In this document: positions 39,597 to 52,771 of the stretch, piece after piece
Numbering within the stretch: position 1 is the first letter of the stretch
How the letters are laid out: each line of letters begins with the position of its first letter
NCBI GenBank assembly: GCA_000320545.1
Contig: ADNK01001088.1
Location: 124,001-188,000 of the forward strand
Reading direction: 5' to 3'
Source: Bigelowiella natans CCMP2755
Taxonomy: Eukaryota > Cercozoa > Chlorarachniophyceae
Length of the DNA stretch: 64,000 nucleotides
Position numbers and translations under genes: made by a program
Notes under the pieces: model-generated
Databases searched by the model: none
What the model saw: only the letters and a program-made list of their open reading frames with translations
Told to the model about the DNA's origin: nothing

Positions 39597-42500
39597 TAGC
39601 AAGGGAGAGGGGAAGGAGAAGTTCGGTCTCGCTGATACAATTCAAAGACTTTCCAAGGTAAGCGTGGAAGGGAGAGGCGGAGGCGAGGAAATGAAAATGC
39701 AAACGTCTTTGCAGAAGTTGGCAGATATTCATTTCGACACGGATGCAACTGTCCAGACTAGTAACTATATTAGCGCTGCTGCCGTTGCCCGCATGGCTAA
39801 TAGGAGGAGTGTTGATACTATATTGAACGACCTTGCTTTCGTCGAAGAAGGTTCAGATTCTTCGTCGGTGGGAAGGGCTGTCAGTTTCTCATCAGTTGTC
39901 ACACCCAAGACAGTAACAAGTATGCCTCTGAGCCCATTGTCATTGGGCAGTAAGATAGACACCACTTGGCAAAAAAAACCGCCAACTAGGAATCCCCTTC
40001 TTGAAACGGTGAAAGAGGGTGGATCCAACCATTCTCGCTCGACACTGAAGACCAAAACTAAAGATCCAAATGAGAATACAGCTGACGGTGACACTGACGT
40101 TGCCTCCAACAACGCTATTGCTAATTTATACATAAATCAAGACAACCTTGACATGGAAGACGATGTGGAAATAGTAGAAATAGATATTAAAGATGATAAT
40201 GGTTATGATGATTCCAACGACAACGATAGCAACAAAAACAAAGAAGTTCGCAAGAAGCAGCTTACAATCGAAGTGCCTTCAAATTATACAAGCGAGGGAG
40301 GAAGCAGCCCCCCCATCCTAAACGACTTTAGATCACCACAAAGCCAATCCTCAAGCTATGTTAGTGTCGGAAATCTATACTCATCAACGGCAGTTGAGAT
40401 AAAGGAACCGCAGCCCTGGGACCAAGAATCGCCAAGAGGGCGAGCCATCGTTAAAGCATTCAATAGGTGGATTGTCAGGAAGAAGGACAAGCTCACTATG
40501 GACTCGGCCTCATGCTCATGGAACGACCAGTTTCAAGCTGCGCTAGAGGCAAGAGACTACCATAAATTGGACCAAGTAGGAGAGGACTTCATTGCTCAAG
40601 TCAAAATGTCAGTAACCTAATGCACTCGACAATGACTTGTGCCTCCCAGTACATGCAAATAGACATATACTTTATTGTTCCTAAATTATCACCGGAAGAT
40701 CGCTTTTTGCGGGAACCTGTCATTTTCCGATGTAGGTTGACTCTCGTCATCTTGGTAGTAGTTTACATGTCACAAATATCTGAAGGAAGTACAAGTATTG
40801 GCGATAGGGCTCGTCACTGATTCTCTTACCCCTCCTCCCCTACCTTCCTTTCTCTGTTCATTAATCTATGCGTAGGTACGGTAGGTTGATCATCTCTGAG
40901 CATCAAATGAAGGACGCAAAGAAGCGTACAGTCCCCGTAGCAACACGGTTTGGTGGAACAGCGGGGGGCGACAAGTATTTTATCAAAGGCATACTGTTCA
41001 AGCTGGTAAAAGACCCTGAAATCTCGATAAAAGGTAAGAAGGCGTGGGTATACGGAGGGAAATACCCTCAGTACACATTCGCCATGAAGAACGCATCACA
41101 CGACCTGATGGGGGCTGAGTGCTATCTAAACTCGTCGGAGAAGAGAAGGGACGAGGGCGAGACGCTTCGGGTTCCCATGCAAGTAGTAATAGACTATTGG
41201 GGCTTCCGAGTCATCGCAATGCCGTATCTCGATCTCAAGGAGCAAGTGTATGGAGGCGGGGGGCAAATCCTGTACGACGGAACAGGTCACCCTGACGTGC
41301 AAAAGGTCATGATGAAGACGGCAAAGGATCTGCATCTCGCGCCTCATTCCGTGCTAGGCAAGCGACTCTACTGCGCAGGAGACGTCGAAGTACATCGCGG
41401 TCAAGACGGGAAGCTGTACACTCTCGACCTTGCACGGACTGTTCCCTGCGAGAGCCAGCGCGTCGTCCATCAGATAAAAGGCCATGTAAAACCAGATGGA
41501 CAAGCTGAATTCTACTGCCTTCTCCGAGCGGAGCTGATCGAGCGATGGAAGAACAACGGCGGCCCGCCTTTAAGTCCAGATGCGTTCACTGGGTTCAGCT
41601 CCAAGGACCCGAGGTCTGAAGAGCACAACCTCAACATCGACAGAGTCACTGACTTTCTGCTCAAAGACTGTATTCCCAAACTGGCCAGGGAACTCGACAG
41701 CCTTTCTGAGGAGGAAGTTGAGAGATTTCGCGACAGCGTCTCCATGCACTTGCACCGTCATGGCGTAAACTTGAGGCACACGGGTTACCTGTTGTCCCTG
41801 TGCCACTCGTACAGCATCCGTCGCATCCTATTCATGCAGATTGTGTGCCGCTCCTTGAAGTCATTGCTGAGGACCTGTCTGAGGCAGGCGTTGAAGGAAT
41901 CTGCCGAGTTTCCGAGCGAGCACTTGATGAAGTGTACCGTCGTAAAACTGCTAAATAGCACGATTCACAACACGGGCTACTTTTGGGATATAATCGTAAA
42001 CTCGCAGATGATAAAGTCGTTTGGAAAGCTCGGACTCAGATTTCTACCGTTGGAATACAGGGCACCGGACAAGATCTACAAATACCTTGCAAGCTACGAA
42101 AATGGTAGCTTCATGATACAGTTGGTGCCCATGCTGCTCGAGATGACTGGCTTCGGTCTTAGACCTGATACTCTAGCCGACTTCAGATCGAACCAATTGG
42201 ATCTGTCCGTGTTCCAGTTTCACACACTCGATTTGGACGTGAGCCGTGTCACTATAAAGACGCTTAGCATCCTGCAATTCTCGGGGGCCAAAGTTCTGAA
42301 GGACAACTGCTCGCAGGTCATTCAGGACATGGCCCAGATGAAGCAGCGACGGAAGAGAACAGCCGCCATTGACACCACCCCCACAGCACCCACTAAGCTG
42401 CCAAGGAAGCGACAGCATCTGCCTCGAGCACCGTCATCATCCACCCCTTCTTCTTCTTCGTCATCATCATCATCTACATGTGGGCAATTGCGACAAGCCA

Positions 42501-43476
42501 TGCGCCTCTTGTCTCAGTCAGTGTCGAAGTGTACCGAATTGCTGCGAAGAAAACCTCGGCACTTAGCAGCGAATTACGAGAGGTTTCTAGCCAGCGTCAG
42601 GCTCGCAGAGCTTGAGCATAGGCACCACACGGCTATCAACATCCTTGAAGAGGCAACATCGTACTTCCGCTATCAAAGCACGCTGCAGGTGCCGATACGG
42701 CGACAGGTGAATCTTAAGTATGCGGTGTATGGACCTCACAGCTTGAAGGCATTAAATCGTATAAAGAACAACCAAAGCGGCTACACCACACACACGCGCA
42801 CATGCTTGCGCTCTGTGGACAACGCGTTGCTTCGTTACCATCGGCTGTGTCATAATAAGATTGACGACGACGACGATGATGACGATGATGACGACGACGA
42901 CGACAGTGTAGAAGAAAGAGAACGATCTATCGACGCCGATGCTAAATTCGAAAGTAAGCTAGAAAATAGTGGCAGCAAGCTCAGAGTTGACTCGAAGCTC
43001 GAAGGGAAAAGACAGCAGCAGCAGCAGCAGCAACATCAACAGAAATGGACCAGGGAGAGAGTAGGGTGGAAGAAGAAGAAGAGAATGAGTATAAGGCGGA
43101 TGTACAAGATGTTAAACGAAGACAGCATGGCCAGCCTAGGCCTGCTCTCCACCACATCGACGAGAAACTTGAAAACCGTTGGGGGGGAGCCTGACACTCC
43201 TGACGAAGTCATCTCTCGGGCGGTTGCGAGACGCCATCCCGCGGCATACGCCCTCATCGCGGCGAAAAATCGATACCGACTGCACTATGCTGCCCAGAGG
43301 GGGGGGCTGGATGTCGTGAGGTACCTCCTAGACACAGGAGTCTCTCCAAATTTACGCGATGACAAGGGTAGGACGCCTCTCCACCTCGCAAGCACGGTAG
43401 TTTGTCAGTTAGATCTCTCAGCATTGAATGATAATACCAGTAGCAGCAGCAGTAGCAAAAGTAGTATAGTAGGAGC

Positions 43477-43513
<37 letters not shown>

Positions 43514-44912
43514 ATAAGTGGTAGTTCAGGCGGTGGTAATATAATATCCATCATTTAAATCTAATTAAAAAAAATGCTACATGATTTAGGGTGATGTCGC
43601 GCGCACGCTGCTGGACGCCAAGGCAGACCCAGATATAGGTCGAGTGCAGCAGTAGCAGCAGTAGGAAGGAGTAGTATAGTAAGTATTCCTAGTGGTAAGA
43701 AGAAATGAAGGGCATCGATAATGATGATGATGATGATAATGACGTGTTGTTGTTGTTGTTGTTGTTGTTGTTGTATTACTACAGTATCATAAATGCACTT
43801 ACCTCAACCACTACCACCACGATCAATTTGCTACTATAGTAGATTCCAAATATGTTGAACATGTTCTCTCTCTCTTTCTCTGATGATAACTTACTTCTAG
43901 GGGACAACCTCGGTCTCACGCCATTAGAAACCACACAAGATCGAGAAGTGGCAAGGTCGTCTCCAACCTGCTGCACAACACGAAGCAGAAGATGAAGGAA
44001 AAGAAGAAGATGATGATAATGGGAAGAGGAGGGAAAAGGGGGAGTGGAAAAGTAGGATTGTGGGTAATAGTGGTGACGGCTTTACTTCTTCATCATCGTC
44101 CTCTTTTGGTCTTTGATTCATTCATCATCATCATGATAATGATCGCCATCACTACTGTCAAAATAGGAATCTTGTGAATGCGAATGGGAAGATAGACCAG
44201 AAGTGGACCATATGTGAGGCAACACGGCAAGGTAAGTTGGGCGTTGTCCTCGCACTCATGACGGAAGCCAAGGCTGCTTTCCAGGACAAGACGTGGAATC
44301 GGACGTAATAATGCCAGCATCCATCCATCCATCAATCAGTCAATCTATCTATCACCACCGCTAATTTTTATCTTCACCATCTAAATCCCCCCCCCCCCCC
44401 CCCCGGTGTTTCTCTTTTATTCTCTATGTATCTATCTATCTATCTATCTATCTCGCCTGCTACTGGTGTCAGCTACGGGTTCAACGAGCAGGATAACACG
44501 GAAATGACACCACTTGGTAATAATAGCTACGTGTGTACGTAGTAATAGTAGTTGTGGCAGCAGCAGCAGCAGCAGCAGCAGCATTATCATGAGCATTGCC
44601 TCTCTTTTCTCTGACGCTATGAGCCAACATCCACGATGGCGGCACGCCCTAGGAGTTGTACAAACATGAAATCGTTAATTTTCAGGTTGGGCAGCCCAGA
44701 TGGGCCATTTGCATATAGTACAGTTACTCTTGGACTCCAAGGTAGTACGTAAGTAGTAACAAGTAGTCAGTAAGCGAACGGTGCTGCTTCACGTAGAGAT
44801 AGATCTGTGTATTAGTATCATTTTTATTTTTAAAATTTGAATAATAGTAGTAGTGGTGATGATAATGTAGAGTGACTTGAGTTGCTCTATTCGAAATGGG
44901 GCTTGCACATGC

Positions 44913-44947
<35 letters not shown>

Positions 44948-45359
44948 GTCAATACCCCTCCATCAAGATTAATATTATCATCATCACCAACATCATTGGC
45001 AAGCTCCTGCATACTTATTTGATCAGGTGAGTGCCAATCAACGATGCCTGGGACGGAGAGGTTGTCCAACACAACAACAACAACAACAACAACGACGACG
45101 ATAACAATCACACCACGCCCAAAAAATGAAAGAAATGAAAGGCAGTGAATTGTGTTCAGGAATTGAGAGTAGTATTCCTGACTAACTGAGGAGATATTGC
45201 TAATGTGTTGCATATGACGTTGACTTGTACTTGCAGGCATTTTGCACCACGCTTGTCACAAGGAGGGGGACGTACGGTAATATCTAAGATTTCTGCTTCT
45301 GCTGCTGCTGCTACACAATCAAACTACACCCATAACTACACACCACGAGGGAAATATTG

Positions 45360-45408
<49 letters not shown>

Positions 45409-45607
45409 AATAAGTTCCATGATGCCTAGTAATGCTACATCCCGCTGGCCTTTGACTTTGTTTGATGATGACTATCTTCTTCTTCTTCTTCTTCTTCTTC
45501 TTCTTCCTGTCTCACTACTGCCTGCTACTGCTACTACCCCTCAGCGTTGTGGAGTTGTTGCTTGACTATAAAGCATGCCCTTCCATGAAAACATCGTCGG
45601 TAAGGAG

Positions 45608-45666
<59 letters not shown>

Positions 45667-45831
45667 GAGAAACAACTGCATACAATAATTTCGCAGCTTT
45701 GTCTTCATAGATAGTATGATGATGATGATGTTGCTGCTGTTGTTATTATTGTTGTCATCGATACTGATGATGCTGCCTATTGGAAATCATCAGGGATGGA
45801 CACCGTTTAGGGATGCATCTAACGAGGAGGT

Positions 45832-45870
<39 letters not shown>

Positions 45871-47589
45871 CAGATTGTGATACATTGTTATTACATGATA
45901 ACGGTTACTCTGTGACAGCAGAAGCCTAATTCTAGTGCCCCTTTTTTTATGCCTTGAGTAAGATCATCACAATTTTGGGGAAAGGGGGGGGGGGGGGGGG
46001 AAAGTCCCTAGATTCGCTGATGTTGTTATCATTGATTTTGTAGGAGTTTGATACGAATTATAATTGTGACAACCATGATCAGGTGAAGAATGTCCTAGCA
46101 CGGGCTCTTAAGGAGGAAGGCACTCTCACAATCTTCGAGATTGCGGCGGTGAGAGATGAGAGACAACCCAAGATTATTTAAAACCTCTACACAGCATTAT
46201 ACTTGCATGCAACAGCGATCATCACGAATCAGGGCGCCATTTAAGTGCCATGCTGTTCTTTGCCATCGTCCGCACCGAAGATGCTTATAGATATAGGCAG
46301 TTGGAGAGTTCTGTAATTCAAGAGAACAAACCTTGAACCAGCTGTCGATGATGACTGATTATTAGTGGTGATGATGATGATGATGGTGGTGTTGATTTTG
46401 TTGGTGATAGTGATGTTTCAGTCACTTACGGTTGTTGCTACCACTCCACTACTACTACTACTATTACTACCACTTTCGCGCAGATGGGCTGGAACATGCA
46501 AATATCTCACCAAATCAACAAAATGGGAGTCAAGGTAGGCACCCCTGTTAGTTTGTCATCGTCGTCCTAGCATTCTAGTTTGTGATTGTGATGATGATGA
46601 TATATTTATAGATAAACATTGTCATCGTCATCGTACATCCTATTAATATAATTACCTAGGTCAACAATACCGACACATTTGGCCAGACGCTTCTGCACCA
46701 TGCGGTAAAGAAGACAACTAGTGTAGTACCAACAGCAACAGCGCCAAAGTGACAGCAGACGGCTCTTTATACTATCATCTATTTATATATTACCGTAAAC
46801 ATGCGTGGCATCATGAAAACTTACAGCTACGATTGACAACAACAATGACCAATGACACACCTCACCTCCTTCTCCACTCGATTAAGCACAACAACAACAC
46901 CAACAACATCAAACGATGACAACAGTGATCATCATCATCATCATCATCATCAGGCGTCTCATGGTAGAGGAAGCACCACTTCATTGCTTCTATCTCTAAA
47001 TGCAGACCCGAACATCACCGACAGGTACTTGTGTTTGAGATGGGGGATGATGATGATGATGATGATGATGATGTCATGGTAGTAGTTGTTGTTGCTGTGG
47101 TGGTGGTGGTAGAGGAGATAATTAGAGTATAGCTCGGATATATAGATGTTTCACACGGGGAGAGAGGCACGCACAAACACACATACCCACATACAAATAC
47201 TTGCAGACTCTCATTTATTCGTGATTTTCATCATTATTTTCTAACATTATTATTATTATTATTATTATCATTTATGTATACCTTTGTTGTGCTCCCTCCT
47301 TGTCCCTCCTCTCCTCCCGGTGACTGAAAATGATCATAATGGACCCCTACCACCACCCTTTCCAGACATGGGTTTAGACCTCTCGAAGGTATGGAAGCGT
47401 GTGTTTTTCAAGTAGCGTCCATGCATGCATGTATAGCACGTGACGCAACGACTCTCATGAGCGCACGTAGACCTACGTCGCCGCACTTCCATCAGGCTAT
47501 GTAGCTCATCAAGTTTGCGTCGAGAGCTATGTGCATGTGTGTGCGTGTGTGCGTGTGACACATTGTTTGTTGTGATGTATTTATTGGGG

Positions 47590-47623
<34 letters not shown>

Positions 47624-48121
47624 AACACTGGTGAAATAGGAACGGAGGATTTCCATACGGCTGACGCATTGTTGGAAGCCAAAGCCTTCGTTGATACAGG
47701 TAACAACTGCGAATATTGACGACGATGATGATGATGATGATGAGGTGATAGTTTTTAGCTGATGTTGTCTTCATAGCCCACAATCGCCTTAATCCGGCCA
47801 AGCTAAAGAACATCCTTCATCATCACCACCACTACCGCATCGATCACCTAGCCTATGTGACAAAGGATCAACTACCAGAAAGATGATGATGATGATGCCC
47901 AACATAGTGAAGGCTTTTCTTCAACACGTCATCATACATGTTGTATCTGTTGTTGTTTCTAGGCGAATGGACCCTTTACACGGCTGCTCGAGAAAATAAA
48001 ATCGGCGTGATTGCGGTAGTAGTGAGGCGTATGTAACAGTAGCAACAACATGATGAAGAATAGCAGTACACAGATATAATCATAATTCGAGGGTAAGAAA
48101 TCAAGTATGTACTCTTATATT

Positions 48122-48166
<45 letters not shown>

Positions 48167-48676
48167 GTGTGTATATGTATGTGTGTGTACACAAATGTTT
48201 CTCGCGCTCAATTCATGACTCTTGACTCGATGTCTGTTTCCTCTTCCTTCTCCTAATAAATACTACTACTTTTTGACCAGGCTCTTCTGAGGCAGAAAGC
48301 CAATCCGCTAGTAAGAGACCAGAACGAATAGCACATAAACACACACACGTGCACTTTTTCAAGACGTGTACGTAAAATATTGCGAGTTATAATGTTGGTA
48401 ATAGATGGAGATCATTAATTTGCAATCTGATGTGTGTGTGTTTGTGTGTTTTGCCTTCTTCTTGTTCTTCTTCCTATTCTTTCTACGAATGGTGATCACT
48501 ACTACTACCATCATCAGGCCTCAATGGAACACGAAGATATCTCTCCCATAGGCTACGCCGCGAGAAACGGAAAGGTGATGGATGGTTAGGAATCATGATC
48601 CACTCTCCCTTCATGTCTTAGTCCTGCGTAGCAATCAATCAATCAATCAGTCAATCGTATTGGTGTATCATAGTAA

Positions 48677-48708
<32 letters not shown>

Positions 48709-49173
48709 CCAGTGTCGTCGTCTACATATTTAGTCAAGCGCTTGCTAACTACTGTCGCCATTTCTGTTGTCGCCGTTATTGTTGCTGTTCTCTTCCTCCT
48801 CCTCCTCCTACTCCTCCTCCTCGTAAACAGACACAAGCAGTACGTGCAATGCTCGCATCACCTCGAATAGACCCCATAAAAGTGGTAGATGACGGCAAGA
48901 AGATTTCTGCTGCCACTACTCTTAATAGTAGTACTACCACCGTGAAGAGGTCTCCGCGAGTGCCTCCTAGACTCGGGTTACTGATAAGCAGCACTAATTT
49001 GAGATGATGATGATGATGACGATGATCGATCCATTCCTTTTCATTGATCACCCATCCACTCACTCGCACGTTCATGAAGGATGAGTTGTTGTTTTATAGC
49101 AACAAGGAGACGAATGGCCAGTTTATATGTGCTAGAATGATGATATTGCTGTCGGCTGTTTTCTTATCAAATC

Positions 49174-49272
<99 letters not shown>

Positions 49273-50056
49273 TGTGTGCCTTACATTGGATATATCTCTT
49301 TGTTAATAGGACTCTCCGGTCTTCGGGAGCGCTCAGAGGCTCGAGAGAGTAAATACACATTTGTTGATATATCATTTCCACCACCACCACCACCAGCAAA
49401 GAGGAAAAAGCTTTAAAACCATGTAGATGGGGGGAGAAACTATTAACATATTGTGGGTTAAGTACCACTGAAACCTACTACTACTACTACTACTACTACG
49501 ACTACTACTACCAACAATGGTGTCGCTATTGTCCATAATTATTTTTATCATGGCGGCTGTTGTTCTTTCAACATCTTCCACAAACTCATCCTCTCTTTCT
49601 CTTTTTCTCTCTTAGGAAAATCAGCTCCTTTTCTTCAACGGCTAGAAGTGTTCTAAAATCTGCACTGAGAGCGGTCGTATTCGATAGTGCTGCATAAAAA
49701 CAGCGTGAGAGGAGGAGAGGAAGGGGAAAAGAGAGAGAGAATGTTGTGGAGAAGGGCGTCGTCGTCGTTAATGATGTCAATAAAAATGATGAGGGTGCTA
49801 AGTATTACATGATAATGCCTCTACAAGCCAGCAGTGCTGTATGTCACAGCTAGCGGCTAAATTAGTTTTGTAATATGTTAATTCATCTCCTCCTTGCCCT
49901 TCATCACTGCCATTGTGTTGTTTTTTCTGTTTCGGTCCTCCTCTTTCCTTCTTCTTCTTCTTCTTCTTCTTCGTTGTCTTGGTGCTACAGGCTGTGATGG
50001 CGATGAAAGACTTCGACGATCGGATAGAAAATTACGAAAGGAGCAGCGACAGCACC

Positions 50057-50088
<32 letters not shown>

Positions 50089-50439
50089 CCCTGAAACTTC
50101 ATCGGGGATGTTGATGGGGTCGAAGAACAATTACCGATCGAAGGGTGACCTTAAGAGCAAGAAGAGAGAATTGAAGACCATAATTCGGCTCATTACTGAA
50201 AAGATCAAGTCTCTTCCTGCTATTGAGCGAAGGCCCTCAAAGCTCTCAATCAACTCGTTTCATAGCGGCGGCAGCACTGCAAACACGCCAACTTCGTCAA
50301 ACGGTTGGTGACGACTTGAACCCGCCAGCAATATCACATGCATTTCAACATAAACTAAATACCAGCTGCTGTTTGACTCAAAAGTTCACGGTTCGGGGCT
50401 TAGAGTACTATGAATTCTACATCTGAAGTGTGGACTTTT

Positions 50440-50470
<31 letters not shown>

Positions 50471-51097
50471 GCTGTATCTTCCTCCTCCTCCTCCTCCTCT
50501 TCTGCCTCGTTAGGGCCCGGCGAGACTTCAAACGACGAAGCACAACGAAGTTCCACTGATTCTGCATCAGAGGTAAGTATACTACCACTAAACTGTCAAT
50601 ATACAGTGCATCTTGATGAAATGAAGGACTCAACCATCACCTAGATGCTAACAGTGTATAAACATGATGTTTTCCCACGTACCGTGAGTAAGTACGTACA
50701 TGAAGTGAGGAGGTGGATGCATGATCTCAGACACCTCTGGCTAAGGAGGAGGCCTTCGCTGCTCCGGTGTGGTGGGGCGGTTACAAGATGTCGGAGGAAA
50801 ATCTCTTCGATCGCAGACATTCACGCAGCAGCGGTGGGTCGAAGTCCAGCCGAACTAGCTCGACATCATCTCATGGGATTGTGAGCCCGAGAAGCAGAAA
50901 GTTTACCAAGACTCCTGGACTGCGGAACCTCCAGGTGCGTGCGTGTGCACGAGCTTGTATTCGTGGATGATGAAAGTTGTTAAGTTGAGGTGAAAAGAGA
51001 TCTGACTTGTTGTCATGCTCCGAAATGCACGCAGGTGGGATACACACGCTCTGGAGAACGTTCAAGCCTTGACAAGAGTGACAACGAAGATGATTGA
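39202..51097 (+). CDS. giant CLU-domain plus ankyrin-repeat protein
   Basis: Exon 1 (39202..40607) is a low-complexity region with a coiled coil (ERAMRAEARALRAEEIAREL) and a 13-serine run. It joins through a GTCAGT donor to exon 2 (40876..43396). Exon 2 has CLU-type blocks: GGKYPQYTFAMKNASHDLM, VVIDYWGFRVIAMPYL, AKDLHLAPHSVLGKRLYCAG, DVEVHRGQDGKLYTLDLA and LHRHGVNLRHTGYL (compare GINMRYLG in CLU). A basic region, a poly-aspartate run (42864..42903), poly-glutamine and the first ankyrin repeat (RLHYAAQRGGLDVVRYLLD) follow. Ankyrin exons are tiny: 43590..43638, 43901..43955, 44167..44304, 44473..44516, 44686..44741, 45545..45599, 45794..45829, 46044..46148, 46484..46534, 46660..46704, 46954..47024, 47366..47388, 47640..47699, 47963..48015, 48281..48310, 48518..48574. 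The serine-rich C-terminus (49991..50311, about 50516..50572, 50731..50937, 51035..51097) ends ERSSLDKSDNEDD. CLU proteins bind mRNAs for mitochondrial proteins; the role of this fusion is unknown. Confidence 0.88.
45361..45409. repeat. compound microsatellite (TC)n(TG)n
   Basis: About 38 bp of TC followed by a short TG run in a CLU/ankyrin intron. A (GA)n array follows at 45607..45663. Confidence 0.9.
48127..48160. repeat. (AT)n microsatellite
   Basis: About 34 bp of alternating AT in a CLU/ankyrin intron, followed by a GT-rich tail. Confidence 0.9.
49176..49278. repeat. compound dinucleotide microsatellite (AT)n(TC)n(TG)n
   Basis: About 100 bp: AT to 49210, TC to about 49255, then TG to 49278. 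It lies in an intron between the last ankyrin exons and the C-terminal exons. Confidence 0.95.
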
Positions 51098-51471
51098 TGA
51101 TGACGCGAGGGGAGATTGCAATACAAGTCATGTACACGTGCGTAGAAGCGTATCAGTTTGTAAAGTTGAGTACGGGAAATCAGGAAATCCAACTATTGTG
51201 TGTGCAAAATATTAAGCTTTTGCACGTACCGCACGCCAATTGTTGCGCCTACTGTCGATTTTGTTTGGGCTGGAAGGCTATGAATGTATTATGTGCGAGA
51301 CTCTTTGTATTCTTTTTGTTTCTAGTTACATGATGACCACATGTTTAGTGACTAGACGACGTGCATTCATATATGCACAACCGCAATGCTAAAATTCAAG
51401 ACAAAGACACGCTCCGTTTCGTGTGTTGCTATTGCTCACCAATAAGACCTCGCAGCATGTGACATTCAATG

Positions 51472-51510
<39 letters not shown>

Positions 51511-52472
51511 CGCGTCGCACGTGTGTGCACGAACATTATCGATGTGCATGTGCATCGATCGTGATCGAACACTCAGCGTGCGATCGAGCCATGGCCTGCA
51601 TGTGCACTGCTCACGCAAGCGGAATGATCAGATCAACGCGGTTTCTCGACAATCAACACGATTGACAATTCAATGTGTGCATGCACATGTTGCATGTGCT
51701 GTGCACATCGTGTTGCTGTGTCTGTGAGTTGCAGATCCGTTGCATTTGGCCGTTTCGTAAAACTGCCAACACGTGCGCTTGTTGAACATATCAATCCTTT
51801 CATCTCAACAAATCTGTATAATAGACACAGTAATAGCATATATAGTATATATATGATATTACATGTCTATAATAAGTATCCCCTTACTTATAATAGACAC
51901 AGTAATAGTATATATAGTATATATATGATATTACATGTCTATAATAAGTATCCCCTTACTTATAATAGACACAGTAATAGCATATATAGTATATATATGA
52001 TATTACATGTCTATAATCTGTTGTGAATTCTCAACGAATGTTGTGAATTGGCTGCAAGATGCAATGATGGCTAGATTGTCTTCGTTTCAGACGATGCGTG
52101 CATCAAGGTGTCCAACAATCAAAATGTTGTATTTCCTAATAAGCTCGTTGCGTCTGGATGAACAGATCCAGAACACTACACGCGCACGCCTGCTGCCAGG
52201 CTGCCAGCGTAGCAGTTTCGAGCCTACTGGCTATGTATAACAACGTCACGAAAAGGACTAGAAGGATGAACCATAAAATTGAACATTGCATAGCGAGCGT
52301 CGACTGCCTCGTATTGTTATGCTTGCAGTTGCTACGCGCATGCTCGCTCGTAGGCACATGTGCCATTGCAAGCACTTAGTAGGAAACATTTATGAGCTTG
52401 ATTGAACGGATGCCGCAGCTTCTAATTATCCGATTACATGCATCAACCATGAAGTAGATACAACGTACAATG
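51098..52472. other. convergent spacer 7 (CATG-rich, with 72-bp tandem repeat)
   Basis: This is the tail-to-tail gap between the CLU/ankyrin gene (+) and the LRR gene (-). It has TGCATG, CACGTG and GCATGC words, one (GT)n at 51471..51508 and the 72-bp tandem repeat at 51817..52017. No gene is supported. Confidence 0.7.
51817..52017. repeat. 72-bp tandem repeat, 2.8 copies
   Basis: The unit begins TATAATAGACACAGTAATAG and ends TATCCCCTTACT. Copies are 51817..51888, 51889..51960 and 51961..52017 (partial), nearly identical (one A/C-type difference visible at GCATATA versus GTATATA). The period is a multiple of three, so a spurious open frame repeats a 24-residue peptide. Confidence 0.95.
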
Positions 52473-52733
52473 TTATGCAGTAATCTTCTTTCTCTTCGTT
52501 TTTTTCCGGTTAGACTTGTCCCCCCTTTTTTTTAACTTCGCCCTTTTGATTTTGTTTTTTCCACGTTTGCTGCTGCTGCTATCAGCTGACACCAACAAAT
52601 CCTTGGGTGGGGGTGTCCTTTTCGTATCTAAGGCATCGTCGTTTCAATTAGTGGGCGTGGGGGTGGATGATATGGAACAACGTGGGCAAGGAAGGGGCAG
52701 AGTGTAGTAGATGTGAGCATGGGAGCTGCTGCC

Positions 52734-52771
<38 letters not shown>

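Noticed and set aside
44887-45240. Minus-strand frame with LSVPGIVDWHSPDQISMQEL
   Set aside because: It reads well, but it overlaps introns of the plus-strand ankyrin array whose exons chain on both sides; an antisense gene would need RNA evidence.
48582-49007. Plus frame starting at a GTG with poly-Ser and poly-Pro parts
   Set aside because: Only the part after the AACAG acceptor near 48829 is exon-like; the rest is intronic repeat.
49013-49360. Frames giving IYIYIY and LSLSLS runs at the compound microsatellite
   Set aside because: They are pure dinucleotide repeat translations.
51673-52026. Frame with three 24-residue peptide repeats, at first like a repeat protein or a CRISPR-like array
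   Set aside because: It is a 72-bp A/T-rich tandem repeat without spacers, in an intergenic gap, with no start context.
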